Shown here piece by piece: positions 44,003-53,186 of a DNA stretch of 64,000 nucleotides. Positions within the stretch are counted from its first letter, which is position 1; the number at the start of each line of letters is the position of its first letter. Origin of the DNA: Burkholderia puraquae. GTDB taxonomy: Bacteria > Pseudomonadota > Gammaproteobacteria > Burkholderiales > Burkholderiaceae. A program made the translations under genes and the position numbers. The notes under the pieces are model-generated. The model ran no database searches. It was not told the origin of the DNA and worked only from the letters and a program-made list of their open reading frames with translations. The stretch is from assembly GCF_002099195.1 (NCBI RefSeq), contig NZ_NBYX01000016.1, forward strand, positions 1-64,000, read 5' to 3'.

Positions 44003-45618
44003 TGTTGATCTCCTGGCTTGCCCTTGAGCAGCGATTCGGGGTGGCGCTCGAGGTAGTCGGCGAGCGCGTTCAGCGACTGCAGCGTGCGCGTGAGTTCCTT
44101 CAGCGCGCCGCGCACGTCGGACTGCAGCGGCGAATCCTGCTGCAGCGTCGCTTCGGCAGTCGAGAAGGTCTGCTTCGCGGCCGACAGCGTGTCGCGCGCT
44201 TCCGGCGCGACTTGCGTGTCGAGCTGCTTGAACAGCTTGTCGGCGTTCGCGAGCGCGCTGTTCAGGTTCGCGCCGATCTGGTCGAACGGCACCTTGTCGA
44301 GCTTCTTCGCGATGTCGGCGACCTGCAGCTGCAGCTCGTCGAGCGTGTTCGGCACGGTCGGCAGCTCGAGCGGCTGGCGCGCCGTGTCGATCTTCACGGC
44401 CGGCGCCTTCGGGAAGAAGTCGAGTGCGACGTACAGCTGGCTCGTCAGCAGGTTGCCGGTGCGCAGCTGGCCGCGCAGCCCGTGCTGGACGAGCCGCTCG
44501 ACGATCTCGCGGCGGGCCGGTTCGCCCTTGCTCTCGATCGTTTCGCGGAAGCGCCGGCCGAGGCGTTCCGGATACACGTTCATCGTCACCGGCATCAGGA
44601 AGTTCTTCGTCTTCGGATCGAAGTCGATGCCGATGTTCGTCACTTCACCGAGCACGATGCCGCGGAAGTCGACCGTCGCGCCGACGGCGAGCCCGCGCAG
44701 CGACTGGTTGAAGTTCATCACGACCTGCAGCGGCTGGCCGTCCGGGTCGCGCATTGCGTCGCCCTCGTCGGATGCGAGGCGGAATGTCGTGTTGTTCGGT
44801 GCCGTCGTGCCGGCGCCCTGGTTCGGCGGCGTCTGGAATGCGATGCCGCCGAGGATCACCGTCGCGAGCGACTGCGTGTTCAGCTTCAGGCCGCTCGAGT
44901 CGAGCCGCAGGTCGACGCCGCTCGCCTGCCACCAGCGCGAGTTCACGCCGACGTACTGGTCGTACGGCGCATTGACGAACACGTTGAACGTGACGCCCGT
45001 GCCGTCCTTGTCGAGCGAGAAGCCGACCACCTGGCCGACCTGCACGCGGCGGTAGTAGACCGGCGAGCCGATGTCGACCGAGCCGAGCGAATCGCCGCGC
45101 AGCACGTACTGCGTGCCCTTCTGGTCGCCCGTGACGGCAGGCGGTGACTCGAGGCCGGTGAAGTCGGTCACCGTATCCTCCGAGCGCCCGGCGTCGACGC
45201 CGATATACGCGCCCGACAGCAGCGTGCCGAGCCCCGACACGCCGGTCGCGCCGACGCGCGGCCGCACGATCCAGAAGCGCGAGCCCTTGACCGCAAAGTC
45301 CTCCGCTTCCTTCTTGAGCTGCACCTGGACGAGCACGCGCGCCAGGTCCTTCGACAGCTTGATCGTCTTGACCATGCCGATCTCGACGTCCTTGTACTTG
45401 ACCTGGGTCTTGCCGGGCTCGAGCCCTTCGGCGCTGTGGAAGCTGATCGTGATTTCCGGGCCGCGCTCGCGCACGGACTTGATCACGAGGCCGATGCCGA
45501 TCAGCGCGGCGATCAGCGGCACGAGCCAGACGAGCGACGGCAGCCAGCCGCTTTTCGTCGAGATCGTCGGATCGGGCGGCCGGGGCGCGTCGTGCTGCGG
45601 GCCTTGTGGACTATTCAT
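43999..45618 (-). CDS. pqiB: Intermembrane transport protein PqiB (MCE family)
   Basis: A 539-residue MCE protein with one N-terminal membrane helix (WLPSLVWLVPLIAALIGIGLV near residue 24) and three MCE/MlaD domains at about 46-135, 160-220 and 285-385, followed by a long helical C-terminal part. Trimeric or hexameric PqiB forms a periplasm-spanning tube for lipid traffic. Its start overlaps the pqiA stop by 8 nt. It ends in the PqiC-coupled overlap. Confidence 0.95.
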   Translation of the reverse strand: MNSPQGPQHDAPRPPDPTISTKSGWLPSLVWLVPLIAALIGIGLVIKSVRERGPEITISFHSAEGLEPGKTQVKYKDVEIGMVKTIKLSKDLARVLVQVQLKKEAEDFAVKGSRFWIVRPRVGATGVSGLGTLLSGAYIGVDAGRSEDTVTDFTGLESPPAVTGDQKGTQYVLRGDSLGSVDIGSPVYYRRVQVGQVVGFSLDKDGTGVTFNVFVNAPYDQYVGVNSRWWQASGVDLRLDSSGLKLNTQSLATVILGGIAFQTPPNQGAGTTAPNNTTFRLASDEGDAMRDPDGQPLQVVMNFNQSLRGLAVGATVDFRGIVLGEVTNIGIDFDPKTKNFLMPVTMNVYPERLGRRFRETIESKGEPARREIVERLVQHGLRGQLRTGNLLTSQLYVALDFFPKAPAVKIDTARQPLELPTVPNTLDELQLQVADIAKKLDKVPFDQIGANLNSALANADKLFKQLDTQVAPEARDTLSAAKQTFSTAEATLQQDSPLQSDVRGALKELTRTLQSLNALADYLERHPESLLKGKPGDQQ

Positions 45619-46240
45619 GGTGATTCCCTGAGGTTTCGACTGGATCCCAGATCAGGCGGGGATCGAACTGCATCGACGCGAGCATCGTCAGGATCACGAC
45701 GGAACCGAACGCGAGTGCGCCGGGGCCGGCCGTGATGACGGCGAGCGAACGGAAATGGACGAGCGCGACGGTCAGCGTCACGACGAAGATGTCGAGCATC
45801 GACCAGCGGCCGATGCGCTCGACGATCCGGAACAGGCGCGTGCGCTGCAGCGGCCGCCAGGCGGTGCGGCGCTGCGTGCTGATCACGAGGATCAGCAGCA
45901 CGCCGAGCTTGAGCATCGGCACGAGGATACTCGCGACGAACACGACGACGGCGAGCGGCCAATCGCCGGAGATCCAGAAATAGATGACGCCGCTCATGAT
46001 CGTGTCTTCCTGCGAGCCGACGATCGACGCCGTGCGCATGATCGGCAGCAGGTTCGCGGGAATGTAGAGGATCGCGGCCGCGAGCAGCAGTGCCCACGTG
46101 CGCATCAGGCTGTTCGGCGTGCGGAAATGGAGCGCGCTGCCGCAGCGCGCGCAGTGTGCGTGCGGACGGTCGAGCGTCTGCACGAGGCCGCACGCGTGGC
46201 AGCTGGCGTAGCCCTCGCGGGCAGCGGTCGGGATCGTCAT
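45611..46240 (-). CDS. pqiA: PqiA membrane protein, second copy
   Basis: A 209-residue half-size PqiA. A zinc-ribbon-like CHACGLVQ...HCARCGSAL occupies about residues 14-36, followed by four membrane segments. The ATG overlaps the stop of the first pqiA copy (ATGA). E. coli PqiA is one ~417-residue chain with two such halves, so this gene equals its second half as a separate polypeptide. It feeds lipid transport through PqiB at the inner membrane. Confidence 0.9.
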   Translation of the reverse strand: MTIPTAAREGYASCHACGLVQTLDRPHAHCARCGSALHFRTPNSLMRTWALLLAAAILYIPANLLPIMRTASIVGSQEDTIMSGVIYFWISGDWPLAVVVFVASILVPMLKLGVLLILVISTQRRTAWRPLQRTRLFRIVERIGRWSMLDIFVVTLTVALVHFRSLAVITAGPGALAFGSVVILTMLASMQFDPRLIWDPVETSGNHHE

Positions 46241-46902
46241 CGGCGGGCGGCTTCCGGCAGCGGAGCGGCATCGCCGGGCTGCCCGGGCGGGCGCCCGGCG
46301 CGCAGGTCGTCGGCGATGTCCCACAGCGTGCGCGGATCGAACATCAGCACGACGGCGATCATCAGCGTGAGCGCGGCGAACGCGAACAGCGCGGCATCGG
46401 GAACGACTCTTGCCAGACTCACCATCTTCACGATCGTGACGAGGATCCCGAGCATGAACACCTCGATCATGCCCCATGGCCGCACGAGTTCGATCGCGCG
46501 CAGTACCAGGTTGAAGCCGGGCGGCACGACGCCGCGCCGTATCGGCAGCAGCAGGTACAGCAGCGCGGCCATCTCGACGAGCGGGAACAGCACGGTCGAG
46601 CAGAACACCATCACACCGACGATCGCCATGTCCTGGTGCCACAGCGAATCGATCGCGCCGATCAGCGTGGTCTGCACGCGGTTGCCGTTCACGTCCATTT
46701 CGAGGATCGGGAACGCCTGCGCGATCGTGAACGTGATCAGCGCCGCGAGCGCGAGCGCGCAGATCCGCTCGATCTGCGCGGCGCTATTGCGATAGAGCAG
46801 CGCATCGCAGCGCGGGCAGCGCGCGATTTCACGTCCGCTCAGGCGCGGTTTGTGCAACAGTGCGTCGCACTCGTGACAGGCAATCAGGTCGTTTCGTTGC
46901 AT
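46237..46902 (-). CDS. pqiA: PqiA membrane protein, first copy
   Basis: A 221-residue half-size PqiA with CHECDALLHK...CPRCDALLYR at about residues 9-39 and four membrane segments. The start MQRNDLIACHEC at 46902 is chosen over an in-frame codon at 46971, whose extension is not family-like. It begins the operon pqiA-pqiA-pqiB-pqiC, with every junction overlapping. In enterics this locus responds to superoxide; no SoxS site can be claimed here. Confidence 0.9.
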   Translation of the reverse strand: MQRNDLIACHECDALLHKPRLSGREIARCPRCDALLYRNSAAQIERICALALAALITFTIAQAFPILEMDVNGNRVQTTLIGAIDSLWHQDMAIVGVMVFCSTVLFPLVEMAALLYLLLPIRRGVVPPGFNLVLRAIELVRPWGMIEVFMLGILVTIVKMVSLARVVPDAALFAFAALTLMIAVVLMFDPRTLWDIADDLRAGRPPGQPGDAAPLPEAARR

Positions 46903-47160
46903 GGAAAAGGCAGTTGTGCGACGGCTGGGGAGACCCGTCGACGGGGCCGGAACCCGCGCCAATCTTACCAAAAGGCCTTTTTCGGCGCGTCAACGATCGT
47001 GTGTTCGGTGACTGATCGGTAACATGACAGGAAACTGTCAGCTGGCTGGCGCGCCTGTCTTCAGAGTCCGCGCGTGTCAAAAGGTTGCGGTAGCATGGCG
47101 CCCTTGACTAGCGTCGGACGAATGGCCGGCGCGGCTTTTCGCTGAACTGAGGAATCCAAG

Positions 47161-47721
47161 ATGGCATCGAAATCGTTGCCGGCCAGACCGGTAAGCTATA
47201 CGCAGACGGCGATCGCGCTGCACTGGCTGATCGCGCTGCTGATCGTCTGCGCGTTCGCGCTCGGCTGGGTGATGACGGACATCCCCGGCTTCACGCCGAC
47301 CAAGCTGAAGTACTTCTCGTGGCACAAGTGGATCGGTGTGACGGCATTCGTGCTGGCCGTCTTGCGCGTGCTCTGGCGTGCGACCCACGCCGCCCCCGCG
47401 CTGCCGGGCAATACGCCGGCATGGCAGCGGGCCGCGTCCCACGGCGTGCACATGCTGCTGTACGTGCTGATGATCGTGATCCCGGTGACCGGCTACCTGT
47501 ACAGCTCGGCGTCGAACATCCCGGTCGTCTACCTCGGCATCGTGCCGCTGCCGCGCCTGATCGATCCCGATCCGGTGCTCAAGGAAACCTTCAAGACGCT
47601 GCATGTGTCTTTGAATTACATTCTGCTTGCGCTCGTTGCGATGCACGTGCTCGCGGCGCTCAAGCACCAGCTGTTGGACCGCGACGGCCTGCTGTCGCGC
47701 ATGCTTCCCTTTGCCAAATGA
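47161..47721 (+). CDS. Cytochrome b561 family protein
   Basis: A 186-residue inner-membrane dihaem cytochrome with four membrane segments. Candidate haem ligands are His in TAIALHWLIALL near residue 21, in KYFSWHKWIGV near 58, in SHGVHMLLYV near 98 and in VAMHVLAALKHQ near 162. It probably passes electrons to a periplasmic partner. It is followed within 8 nt by a YceI gene, and the pair is a recurrent cluster in proteobacteria. Confidence 0.93.
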   Translation: MASKSLPARPVSYTQTAIALHWLIALLIVCAFALGWVMTDIPGFTPTKLKYFSWHKWIGVTAFVLAVLRVLWRATHAAPALPGNTPAWQRAASHGVHMLLYVLMIVIPVTGYLYSSASNIPVVYLGIVPLPRLIDPDPVLKETFKTLHVSLNYILLALVAMHVLAALKHQLLDRDGLLSRMLPFAK

Positions 47722-47729
47722 AGGATCCC

Positions 47730-48290
47730 ATGAAAGTGTCTTTCTCCCGCTCCATGCTGACCGCGTTCGCCGCGGCGGCGCTTGTCGCGTCGGGCGCGGC
47801 GCATGCCGATGTCGATCTCGCGAAGAGCAAGGTGTCCGCCGTGTCGAAGCAGATGAACGTGCCGACCGAAGGCGCGTTCAAGAAGTTTTCCGCGCAGGTG
47901 AAGTTCGACCCGGCGAAAGCCGCGCAGGGCAGCGCGCAAATGACGATCGACGTCGCGAGCTTCGACCTCGGCGACAAGATGTACAACGACCAGGTCGCCG
48001 GCAAGGACTGGTTCGACGCGAAGGCGTATCCGCAGGCGACGTTCGTGTCGTCGACGATCGCGCCGGCGGGCGGCAACAAGTACAACGTGACCGGCAAGCT
48101 GACGATCAAGGGCAAGGCCGAGACCGTCACGGTGCCCGTCACGGTCGCGCAAAACGGCGCGACGCAGACGTTCGACGGCGTGCTGCCGATCAAGCGTTCG
48201 ACCTTCAACGTCGGCACCGGCGAATGGAAGGACACGTCGATCGTCGCGGATGAAGTGCAGATCAAGTTCCACCTCGTCGCAACGAAGTAA
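47730..48290 (+). CDS. YceI-like periplasmic protein, copy 1
   Basis: A 186-residue YceI lipocalin-like protein with signal peptide (MKVSFSRSMLTAFAAAALVASGAAHA, cleaved after about residue 26). The mature part has the family pattern of a beta-barrel with GKDWFDAKAYPQATFVSS near 90 and VTGKLTIKGKAETVTVPV near 117. Relatives bind polyisoprenoids. An upstream ATG at 47718 overlaps the cytochrome stop and would add four residues; AAGGA favours 47730. Confidence 0.92.
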   Translation: MKVSFSRSMLTAFAAAALVASGAAHADVDLAKSKVSAVSKQMNVPTEGAFKKFSAQVKFDPAKAAQGSAQMTIDVASFDLGDKMYNDQVAGKDWFDAKAYPQATFVSSTIAPAGGNKYNVTGKLTIKGKAETVTVPVTVAQNGATQTFDGVLPIKRSTFNVGTGEWKDTSIVADEVQIKFHLVATK

Positions 48291-48355
48291 GCGGCGGGTT
48301 GTCGCCTCACCAGAATGCCGCGCGAGGGCGCGGCGCCGTTCTTAGGAGAAAGAGT

Positions 48356-48937
48356 TTGAAAAAGCATCTGATCATCGCCGCAGGCGCGCTGGCTGCTTCG
48401 CTGTCGTTCTCGGCCTTCGCCGAAAGCGCGACCTACCAGTTCGACCCGAGCCACACGTACCCGAGCTTCGAGGCCGACCACTTCGGTGGCCTGTCGGTCT
48501 GGCGCGGCAAGTTCGACAAGTCGAGCGGCACGGTGACGCTCGATCGCGCGGCGAAGACCGGCACGGTCGACGTGACGACCGACATCGCGTCGATCCACAC
48601 GGGTAGCGCGAAGCTCGACGAGCACCTGCAGACGGCCGAATTCTTCGACGTCTCCAAGTTCCCGCAGGCGAACTACAAGGGCGCGATCAAGTTCGACGGC
48701 GACAAGCCGGTGTCGGTGGTCGGCAACCTGACGCTGCATGGCGTCACGAAGCCGGTCACGCTGAAGATCGACTCGTTCAAGTGCATGCCGCACCCGATGC
48801 TCAAGCGTGAAGTGTGCGGCGTCGACGCGGTCGGCGAATTCAGCCGCGACGACTTCGGCCTCGACTACGGCAAGCAGTACGGCTTCAAGATGAAGACGAA
48901 GCTGCTGATCACGGCAGAAGCGGTCAAGCAGCAGTAA
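48356..48937 (+). CDS. YceI-like periplasmic protein, copy 2 (TTG start)
   Basis: A 193-residue YceI protein. There is no ATG at the proper start; a TTG at 48356 follows AGGAG by 7 nt and gives a good signal peptide (start then KKHLIIAAGALAASLSFSAFA). The mature domain has TYQFDPSHTYPSFEADHFGG and TLHGVTKPVTLKID. Two Cys (KCMPHP and EVCGVD) are present, which copy 1 lacks. It follows copy 1 by 65 nt and ends at a terminator. Confidence 0.92.
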   Translation: MKKHLIIAAGALAASLSFSAFAESATYQFDPSHTYPSFEADHFGGLSVWRGKFDKSSGTVTLDRAAKTGTVDVTTDIASIHTGSAKLDEHLQTAEFFDVSKFPQANYKGAIKFDGDKPVSVVGNLTLHGVTKPVTLKIDSFKCMPHPMLKREVCGVDAVGEFSRDDFGLDYGKQYGFKMKTKLLITAEAVKQQ

Positions 48938-48978
48938 GTGCGCCGGCGGGGCCGGCCATCGCGCCGGCCCATGCGGTC

Positions 48979-49020
48979 AAACCGCCGCGCTCCCGTTACA
49001 GGGGCGCGGCGGTTTTTTTT
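48979..49020 (+). terminator. Terminator after YceI pair
   Basis: A 12-bp stem (48979-48990 with 49004-49015) is followed by a run of eight T. Confidence 0.88.
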
Positions 49021-49131
49021 GCGCGCCTATAATCGCCCGAACGCGGCATGCGGCCATGCGGCGCCGGGCGGCCAGACTGTGTGCGACAGCGGCCGCCTCG
49101 AACAGAACATACAACGACAAGGAGATCGCCG

Positions 49132-50409
49132 ATGCATGCCGTCACGCAGTCCCGTTCCATTGCCTCGTCGCCGCGCGTGTGGCGCGCGGTGGTCGCCGCG
49201 TCGATCGGCAATGCGCTCGAGTGGTTCGATCTCGTCGTCTACGGCTTCTTCGCGGTGACGATCTCGAAGCTGTTCTTCCCGGCCGGCAACGACACCGTGT
49301 CGCTGCTGCTCACGCTCGGCACGTTCGGCGTGTCGTTCTTCATGCGCCCGCTCGGCGCGATCGTGCTCGGCGCGTATGCCGACCGCGCGGGCCGCAAGGC
49401 CGCGCTCACGCTGTCGATCCTGCTGATGATGGCCGGCACGCTGGTCATCGCGGTGCTGCCGACCTACGAGACGATCGGCGTCGCCGCGCCGGTGATCCTC
49501 GTCGCCGCGCGGCTGATGCAGGGCTTCTCGGCCGGCGGCGAGTTCGGCAGCGCGACCGCGTTCCTTGCCGAGCACGTGCCGGGCCGGCGCGGCTTCTTCG
49601 CGAGCTGGCAGGTTGCGAGCCAGGGGCTCACGACGCTGCTCGCCGCCGGCTTCGGCACCGTGCTGAACGCGCAGCTGTCGGCCGCGCAGATGGCATCGTG
49701 GGGCTGGCGCGTGCCGTTCTTCTTCGGCCTGCTGCTCGGGCCGGTCGCGTATTACATCCGCACGAAGGTCGACGAGACGCCCGAATTCCTCGCGGCGGAA
49801 GGCACCGCGAACCCGCTGCGCGACACGTTCGCGTCGCACAAGGCGCGCCTCGTCGCCGCAATGGGCGTGGTCGTGCTCGGCACCGTCGCGACCTATCTCG
49901 TGCTGTTCATGCCGACCTACGGCGTGAAGCAGCTCGGCCTCGCGCCGTCCGCCGCGTTCGCGGCGATCCTCGTCGTCGGCGTGATCCAGATGGCGTTCGC
50001 GCCGCTCGTCGGCCACTGGTCGGACACCTACGGCCGCGTGCGTGTGATGATCGCGCCGGCCGTCGGTATCCTCGTGCTGATCTACCCGGCGTTCGCGTAC
50101 CTGGTTGCCCATCCGGGCTTCGGCACGCTGATCGCGCTGCAGGTGCTGCTCGCGTTCCTGATGACGGGGTACTTCGCGGCGCTGCCGGGTTTGTTGTCCG
50201 AAGTGTTTCCGGTGCAGACGCGCACGACCGGGATGTCGCTCGCATATAACGTCGCAGTGACGATCTTCGGCGGCTTCGGGCCGTTCATCATCGCGTGGCT
50301 GATCAAGGCGACCGGGATGAAGACCGCGCCGAGCTTCTACCTGATGTTCGCGGCCGTGCTGAGCCTCGTGGCGCTGGTCGTGCTGCGCCGGCGGTTCGGC
50401 TTCCGGTAA
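49132..50409 (+). CDS. MHS-family metabolite:H+ symporter
   Basis: A 425-residue MFS transporter with about 12 membrane segments. The MHS subfamily signatures are seen in SIGNALEWFDLVVYGFFAV near residue 25, MRPLGAIVLGAYADRAGRKAAL near 75 and LMQGFSAGGEFGSATAFLAEH near 125. Substrates of this family are organic acids or compatible solutes; the particular one is not readable. AAGGAG lies 7 nt before the ATG, against an in-frame upstream codon at 49048. Confidence 0.92.
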   Translation: MHAVTQSRSIASSPRVWRAVVAASIGNALEWFDLVVYGFFAVTISKLFFPAGNDTVSLLLTLGTFGVSFFMRPLGAIVLGAYADRAGRKAALTLSILLMMAGTLVIAVLPTYETIGVAAPVILVAARLMQGFSAGGEFGSATAFLAEHVPGRRGFFASWQVASQGLTTLLAAGFGTVLNAQLSAAQMASWGWRVPFFFGLLLGPVAYYIRTKVDETPEFLAAEGTANPLRDTFASHKARLVAAMGVVVLGTVATYLVLFMPTYGVKQLGLAPSAAFAAILVVGVIQMAFAPLVGHWSDTYGRVRVMIAPAVGILVLIYPAFAYLVAHPGFGTLIALQVLLAFLMTGYFAALPGLLSEVFPVQTRTTGMSLAYNVAVTIFGGFGPFIIAWLIKATGMKTAPSFYLMFAAVLSLVALVVLRRRFGFR

Positions 50410-50427
50410 TCGGGCGGGCGGCGTGCG

Positions 50428-52011
50428 TCAGTTGCCGGCGTGTTCGCACACGGGCCGCGCGGGCATCAGTTGCGGTTTGGCTTCGACGGTCTGCACGGGG
50501 CGCCCGGCGAGTGCGGCAAGCGCCTGCCTGAGCTGCCAGTCGGCTGCCGTGCCGAATACGCGCTGCGGCAACGCCGCGCTCTTCGCCGTATCGATCTTCG
50601 CGAGCGCACGTTGCTCGCGCAGCTTCTGCCGCTCCTTGCGCACCTTCGCGAACGGATCGGGCGCCAGCCGGTCCGCATACGGCGCGCGGGCGAGATCGGC
50701 TTCCCGGTACCACAGCAGCACGCCGTCGAGGTCGGAGTCGCGGCGCGGCGGCACGAGCCAGTCCGGCACGACGCCGTAGCCGTCCATCGGGCAGCCGTTC
50801 GGCCGCAGGTTGCGCGCGAACGTGAAATTCAGGCGCGTGCCGTCGATCAGGTCGACGCCCGTCTGCGCGAGCCCCTTGCCGTAAGTCGGCATGCCGAGCA
50901 GCTTCGCGCGGCCGAGATCCTTCAGCGCCGCTGCGGTCGCTTCGGCGGCCGACGCGCTCTGTCCGTCGACGAGCACGACGAGCGGCACGGTGCGCCACCA
51001 GTCGTCGGCTTGCAGCGGCGCGAGCGGGTCCTGCCCGTGCATGACCGGTAATTCGTAATCGGGCCAGTTGGTCGTGTAGCGGCGGCGGTTGGTGTCGCCG
51101 CGTTCGACCGTCACCATTGCGGTGCGGTCGCGGCCAGTGAACAGCGCGGTGATGCCGATCGCCGCATTGAGCGCGCCGCCGCCGTTGATGCGCAGGTCGA
51201 GAATCATGCCTTTCACGGGCGGGCCTGCGCGGCGCGCGGCCTGCACGGCGTCGATGGTGTCGCCGACCGCCGGTTCGGGGAAGCTCGACAGCCGCGTGTA
51301 CAGGATGTCGCCGTCGAGCCGTTTCGTAGTCGCCGGATGCGGCTTGAGGATCGTCCGCACGGGCGCGAAGCTCAGCATCGTGTGCGACGGGCCGCGCTGG
51401 ACCGTAAGCTTCAGCGGCGCCCCCGCGTCGCCCTTGGCGAGCTTGGTCAGGTCGGCGGGATCGATGCCGACGACGCTCGTATCGTTCATCGCGACGACGA
51501 GATCGTCGGGGCGCACGCCAGCCTTTTCCGCGGGCGCGTCGGGAATCACGTCGACGATGTGCAGCCCGTCGGGCCGTGTCTCGAACACGATGCCAATGCC
51601 GGGCGTGCCGTCGCGCGCGCGCCGTTCGTCGTCGCGCCGCGCCTGCTCCTCCTTCGTGTCGAAGAAACGCGCGTACGGCAGCGTCTTGATTCCCGCATGG
51701 GTCGTTGCGTCGAGCAGCGCGCCGATGTCGACGTCGGTCAGGTGCTGCCGCTTCAGGACTTCCACCGCGGCCTTGAGCTCGCAGATCTGCGGCTCCCAGT
51801 CGGGCGGGCAGGGCGAAGGCGGCCGGGCGGTGGCGGGTGAGGCCGGCGTGGCGGGCGAGGTGGCGGGTGCGGAAGCGGAAGCGGAAGCGGAAGCGGAAGC
51901 GGGCGGATCGGATGCCGGCTGTTGCGCACCGACGGACGACACGCACGGCAGGAGCGCGACCGTGACGGCTGCGCAAACGGCAAGGCGAGGAACGACACGC
52001 GTGGGAATCAT
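50428..52011 (-). CDS. S41-family periplasmic protease (C-terminal processing type)
   Basis: A 527-residue secreted S41 peptidase. A signal peptide (about residues 1-29) is followed by a Ser/Ala/Pro-rich linker, then a PDZ-like domain (GIVFETRPDGLHIVDVIPDAPAEKAGV near 145) and the protease domain. The Ser-Lys dyad is in LVDGQSASAAEAT near 365 and in PTYGKGLAQTG near 390. Substrates are unknown. The reading frame continues far upstream, but the coding start is the ATG at 52011, where the signal peptide begins. It converges on the MHS gene. Confidence 0.9.
   Translation of the reverse strand: MIPTRVVPRLAVCAAVTVALLPCVSSVGAQQPASDPPASASASASASAPATSPATPASPATARPPSPCPPDWEPQICELKAAVEVLKRQHLTDVDIGALLDATTHAGIKTLPYARFFDTKEEQARRDDERRARDGTPGIGIVFETRPDGLHIVDVIPDAPAEKAGVRPDDLVVAMNDTSVVGIDPADLTKLAKGDAGAPLKLTVQRGPSHTMLSFAPVRTILKPHPATTKRLDGDILYTRLSSFPEPAVGDTIDAVQAARRAGPPVKGMILDLRINGGGALNAAIGITALFTGRDRTAMVTVERGDTNRRRYTTNWPDYELPVMHGQDPLAPLQADDWWRTVPLVVLVDGQSASAAEATAAALKDLGRAKLLGMPTYGKGLAQTGVDLIDGTRLNFTFARNLRPNGCPMDGYGVVPDWLVPPRRDSDLDGVLLWYREADLARAPYADRLAPDPFAKVRKERQKLREQRALAKIDTAKSAALPQRVFGTAADWQLRQALAALAGRPVQTVEAKPQLMPARPVCEHAGN
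51871..51900. repeat. Five tandem copies of a 6-bp unit
   Basis: The unit GGAAGC repeats five times without change and encodes a Ser-Ala run in the linker after the signal peptide of the S41 protease. The 6-bp unit keeps the reading frame if copy number changes. Confidence 0.9.
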
Positions 52012-52162
52012 CGGGACCGCACGTTTGAACGGAGGGCGAAGGCGCTGTCCCGCCGGCGCGCGGCTGGCTTGTGGCGCGGCGGGACGGTCACGATTGTAGC
52101 CGACACGCGTGACGGGGCAGGGCCCGCGGGCTGCGCGACGCATGTCGGGTGGCGCGGGCATG

Positions 52163-52192
52163 AAAAAAGCCGGCCCAACCGGGCCGGCTTTT
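52163..52192 (-). terminator. Terminator after secF
   Basis: A perfect 10-bp stem (52167-52176 with 52181-52190) with loop AACC is followed, on the minus strand, by six T. Confidence 0.88.
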
Positions 52193-52217
52193 CGTCTGTG
52201 CCGAAGCAGCGTGGCGC

Positions 52218-53168
52218 TTAAACCTGCGCGCCTGCGTTGGGATCGTCCGGATCGTGCGCGGTCTTCTTGTCCTTGATCAGGTCTTCGCGCTTGATGCCGA
52301 GCCACATCGCGAGCGAACCCGCGACGAACACCGACGAGTAGATGCCGAACATGATGCCGACCGTCAGCGCGAGCGCGAAGTAGTGCAGCGTCGGGCCGCC
52401 GAAGAAGAACATCGACAGCACCATCATTTCGGTCGACGTGTGCGTGATGATCGTGCGCGACATCGTGGTCGTGATCGCGTGGTTGATCACTTCCTGCACG
52501 CTCATCTTGCGTTCGCGGCGGAACGTCTCGCGGATCCGGTCGAAGATGACGACCGACTCGTTGACCGAGTAGCCGAGCACCGCGAGGATCGCCGCGAGCA
52601 CCGCCAGCGAGAACTCCCACTGGAAGAACGCGAAGAAGCCGAGAATGATCACGACGTCGTGCAGGTTGGCGATGATGCCGGCCACTGCGTACTTCCACTC
52701 GAAGCGGAACGACAGGTAGATCACGATGCCGATCACGACGCACGCGAGCGCGAGCAGGCCGTCGGTCGCGAGCTCCCGGCCGACCTGCGGGCCGACGAAC
52801 TCGACGCGCTGCAGCGTGACGTCCGGGCTCTGCGCCTTCAGCGCGCCCATCACCTGGTCGCTCTGCTGCGCGGACGTGAGGCCTTCCTTCAGCTGCAGGC
52901 GGATCAGCACGTTGCGCGACGTGCCGAAGTTCTGCACCTGCGCGTCGGCGTAGCCGAGCTTGCCGAGCGTCGCGCGCACGGGTTCGAGTTCCGCGGCCTG
53001 CTGGTACTGCACCTCGATCACCGTCCCGCCGGTGAATTCGACGGACAGGTGGAGCCCGCGGTGGAACAGGAAGAACACGGCGGCGAGGAACGTGACCAGC
53101 GAGATCACGTTGAACACCAGCGCGTGCCGCATGAACGGAATGTCTTTACGGATGCGGAAAAATTCCAT
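52218..53168 (-). CDS. secF: Protein translocase subunit SecF
   Basis: SecF assists Sec translocation with SecD, using the proton gradient. The 316-residue protein has six membrane segments, the first at about residues 18-35, and the conserved SVEFTGGTVIEV near 42. The motif GYSVNESVVIFDRIRE near 198 is the SecF signature. It starts 18 nt after secD and ends at a terminator. Confidence 0.97.
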   Translation of the reverse strand: MEFFRIRKDIPFMRHALVFNVISLVTFLAAVFFLFHRGLHLSVEFTGGTVIEVQYQQAAELEPVRATLGKLGYADAQVQNFGTSRNVLIRLQLKEGLTSAQQSDQVMGALKAQSPDVTLQRVEFVGPQVGRELATDGLLALACVVIGIVIYLSFRFEWKYAVAGIIANLHDVVIILGFFAFFQWEFSLAVLAAILAVLGYSVNESVVIFDRIRETFRRERKMSVQEVINHAITTTMSRTIITHTSTEMMVLSMFFFGGPTLHYFALALTVGIMFGIYSSVFVAGSLAMWLGIKREDLIKDKKTAHDPDDPNAGAQV

Positions 53169-53186
53169 GGTCTCGTCTCCGGGGCC

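Noticed and set aside
51871..51900. CRISPR-like repeat
   Set aside because: The 6-bp units are adjacent with no spacers and lie inside a protease gene; it is a simple tandem repeat.
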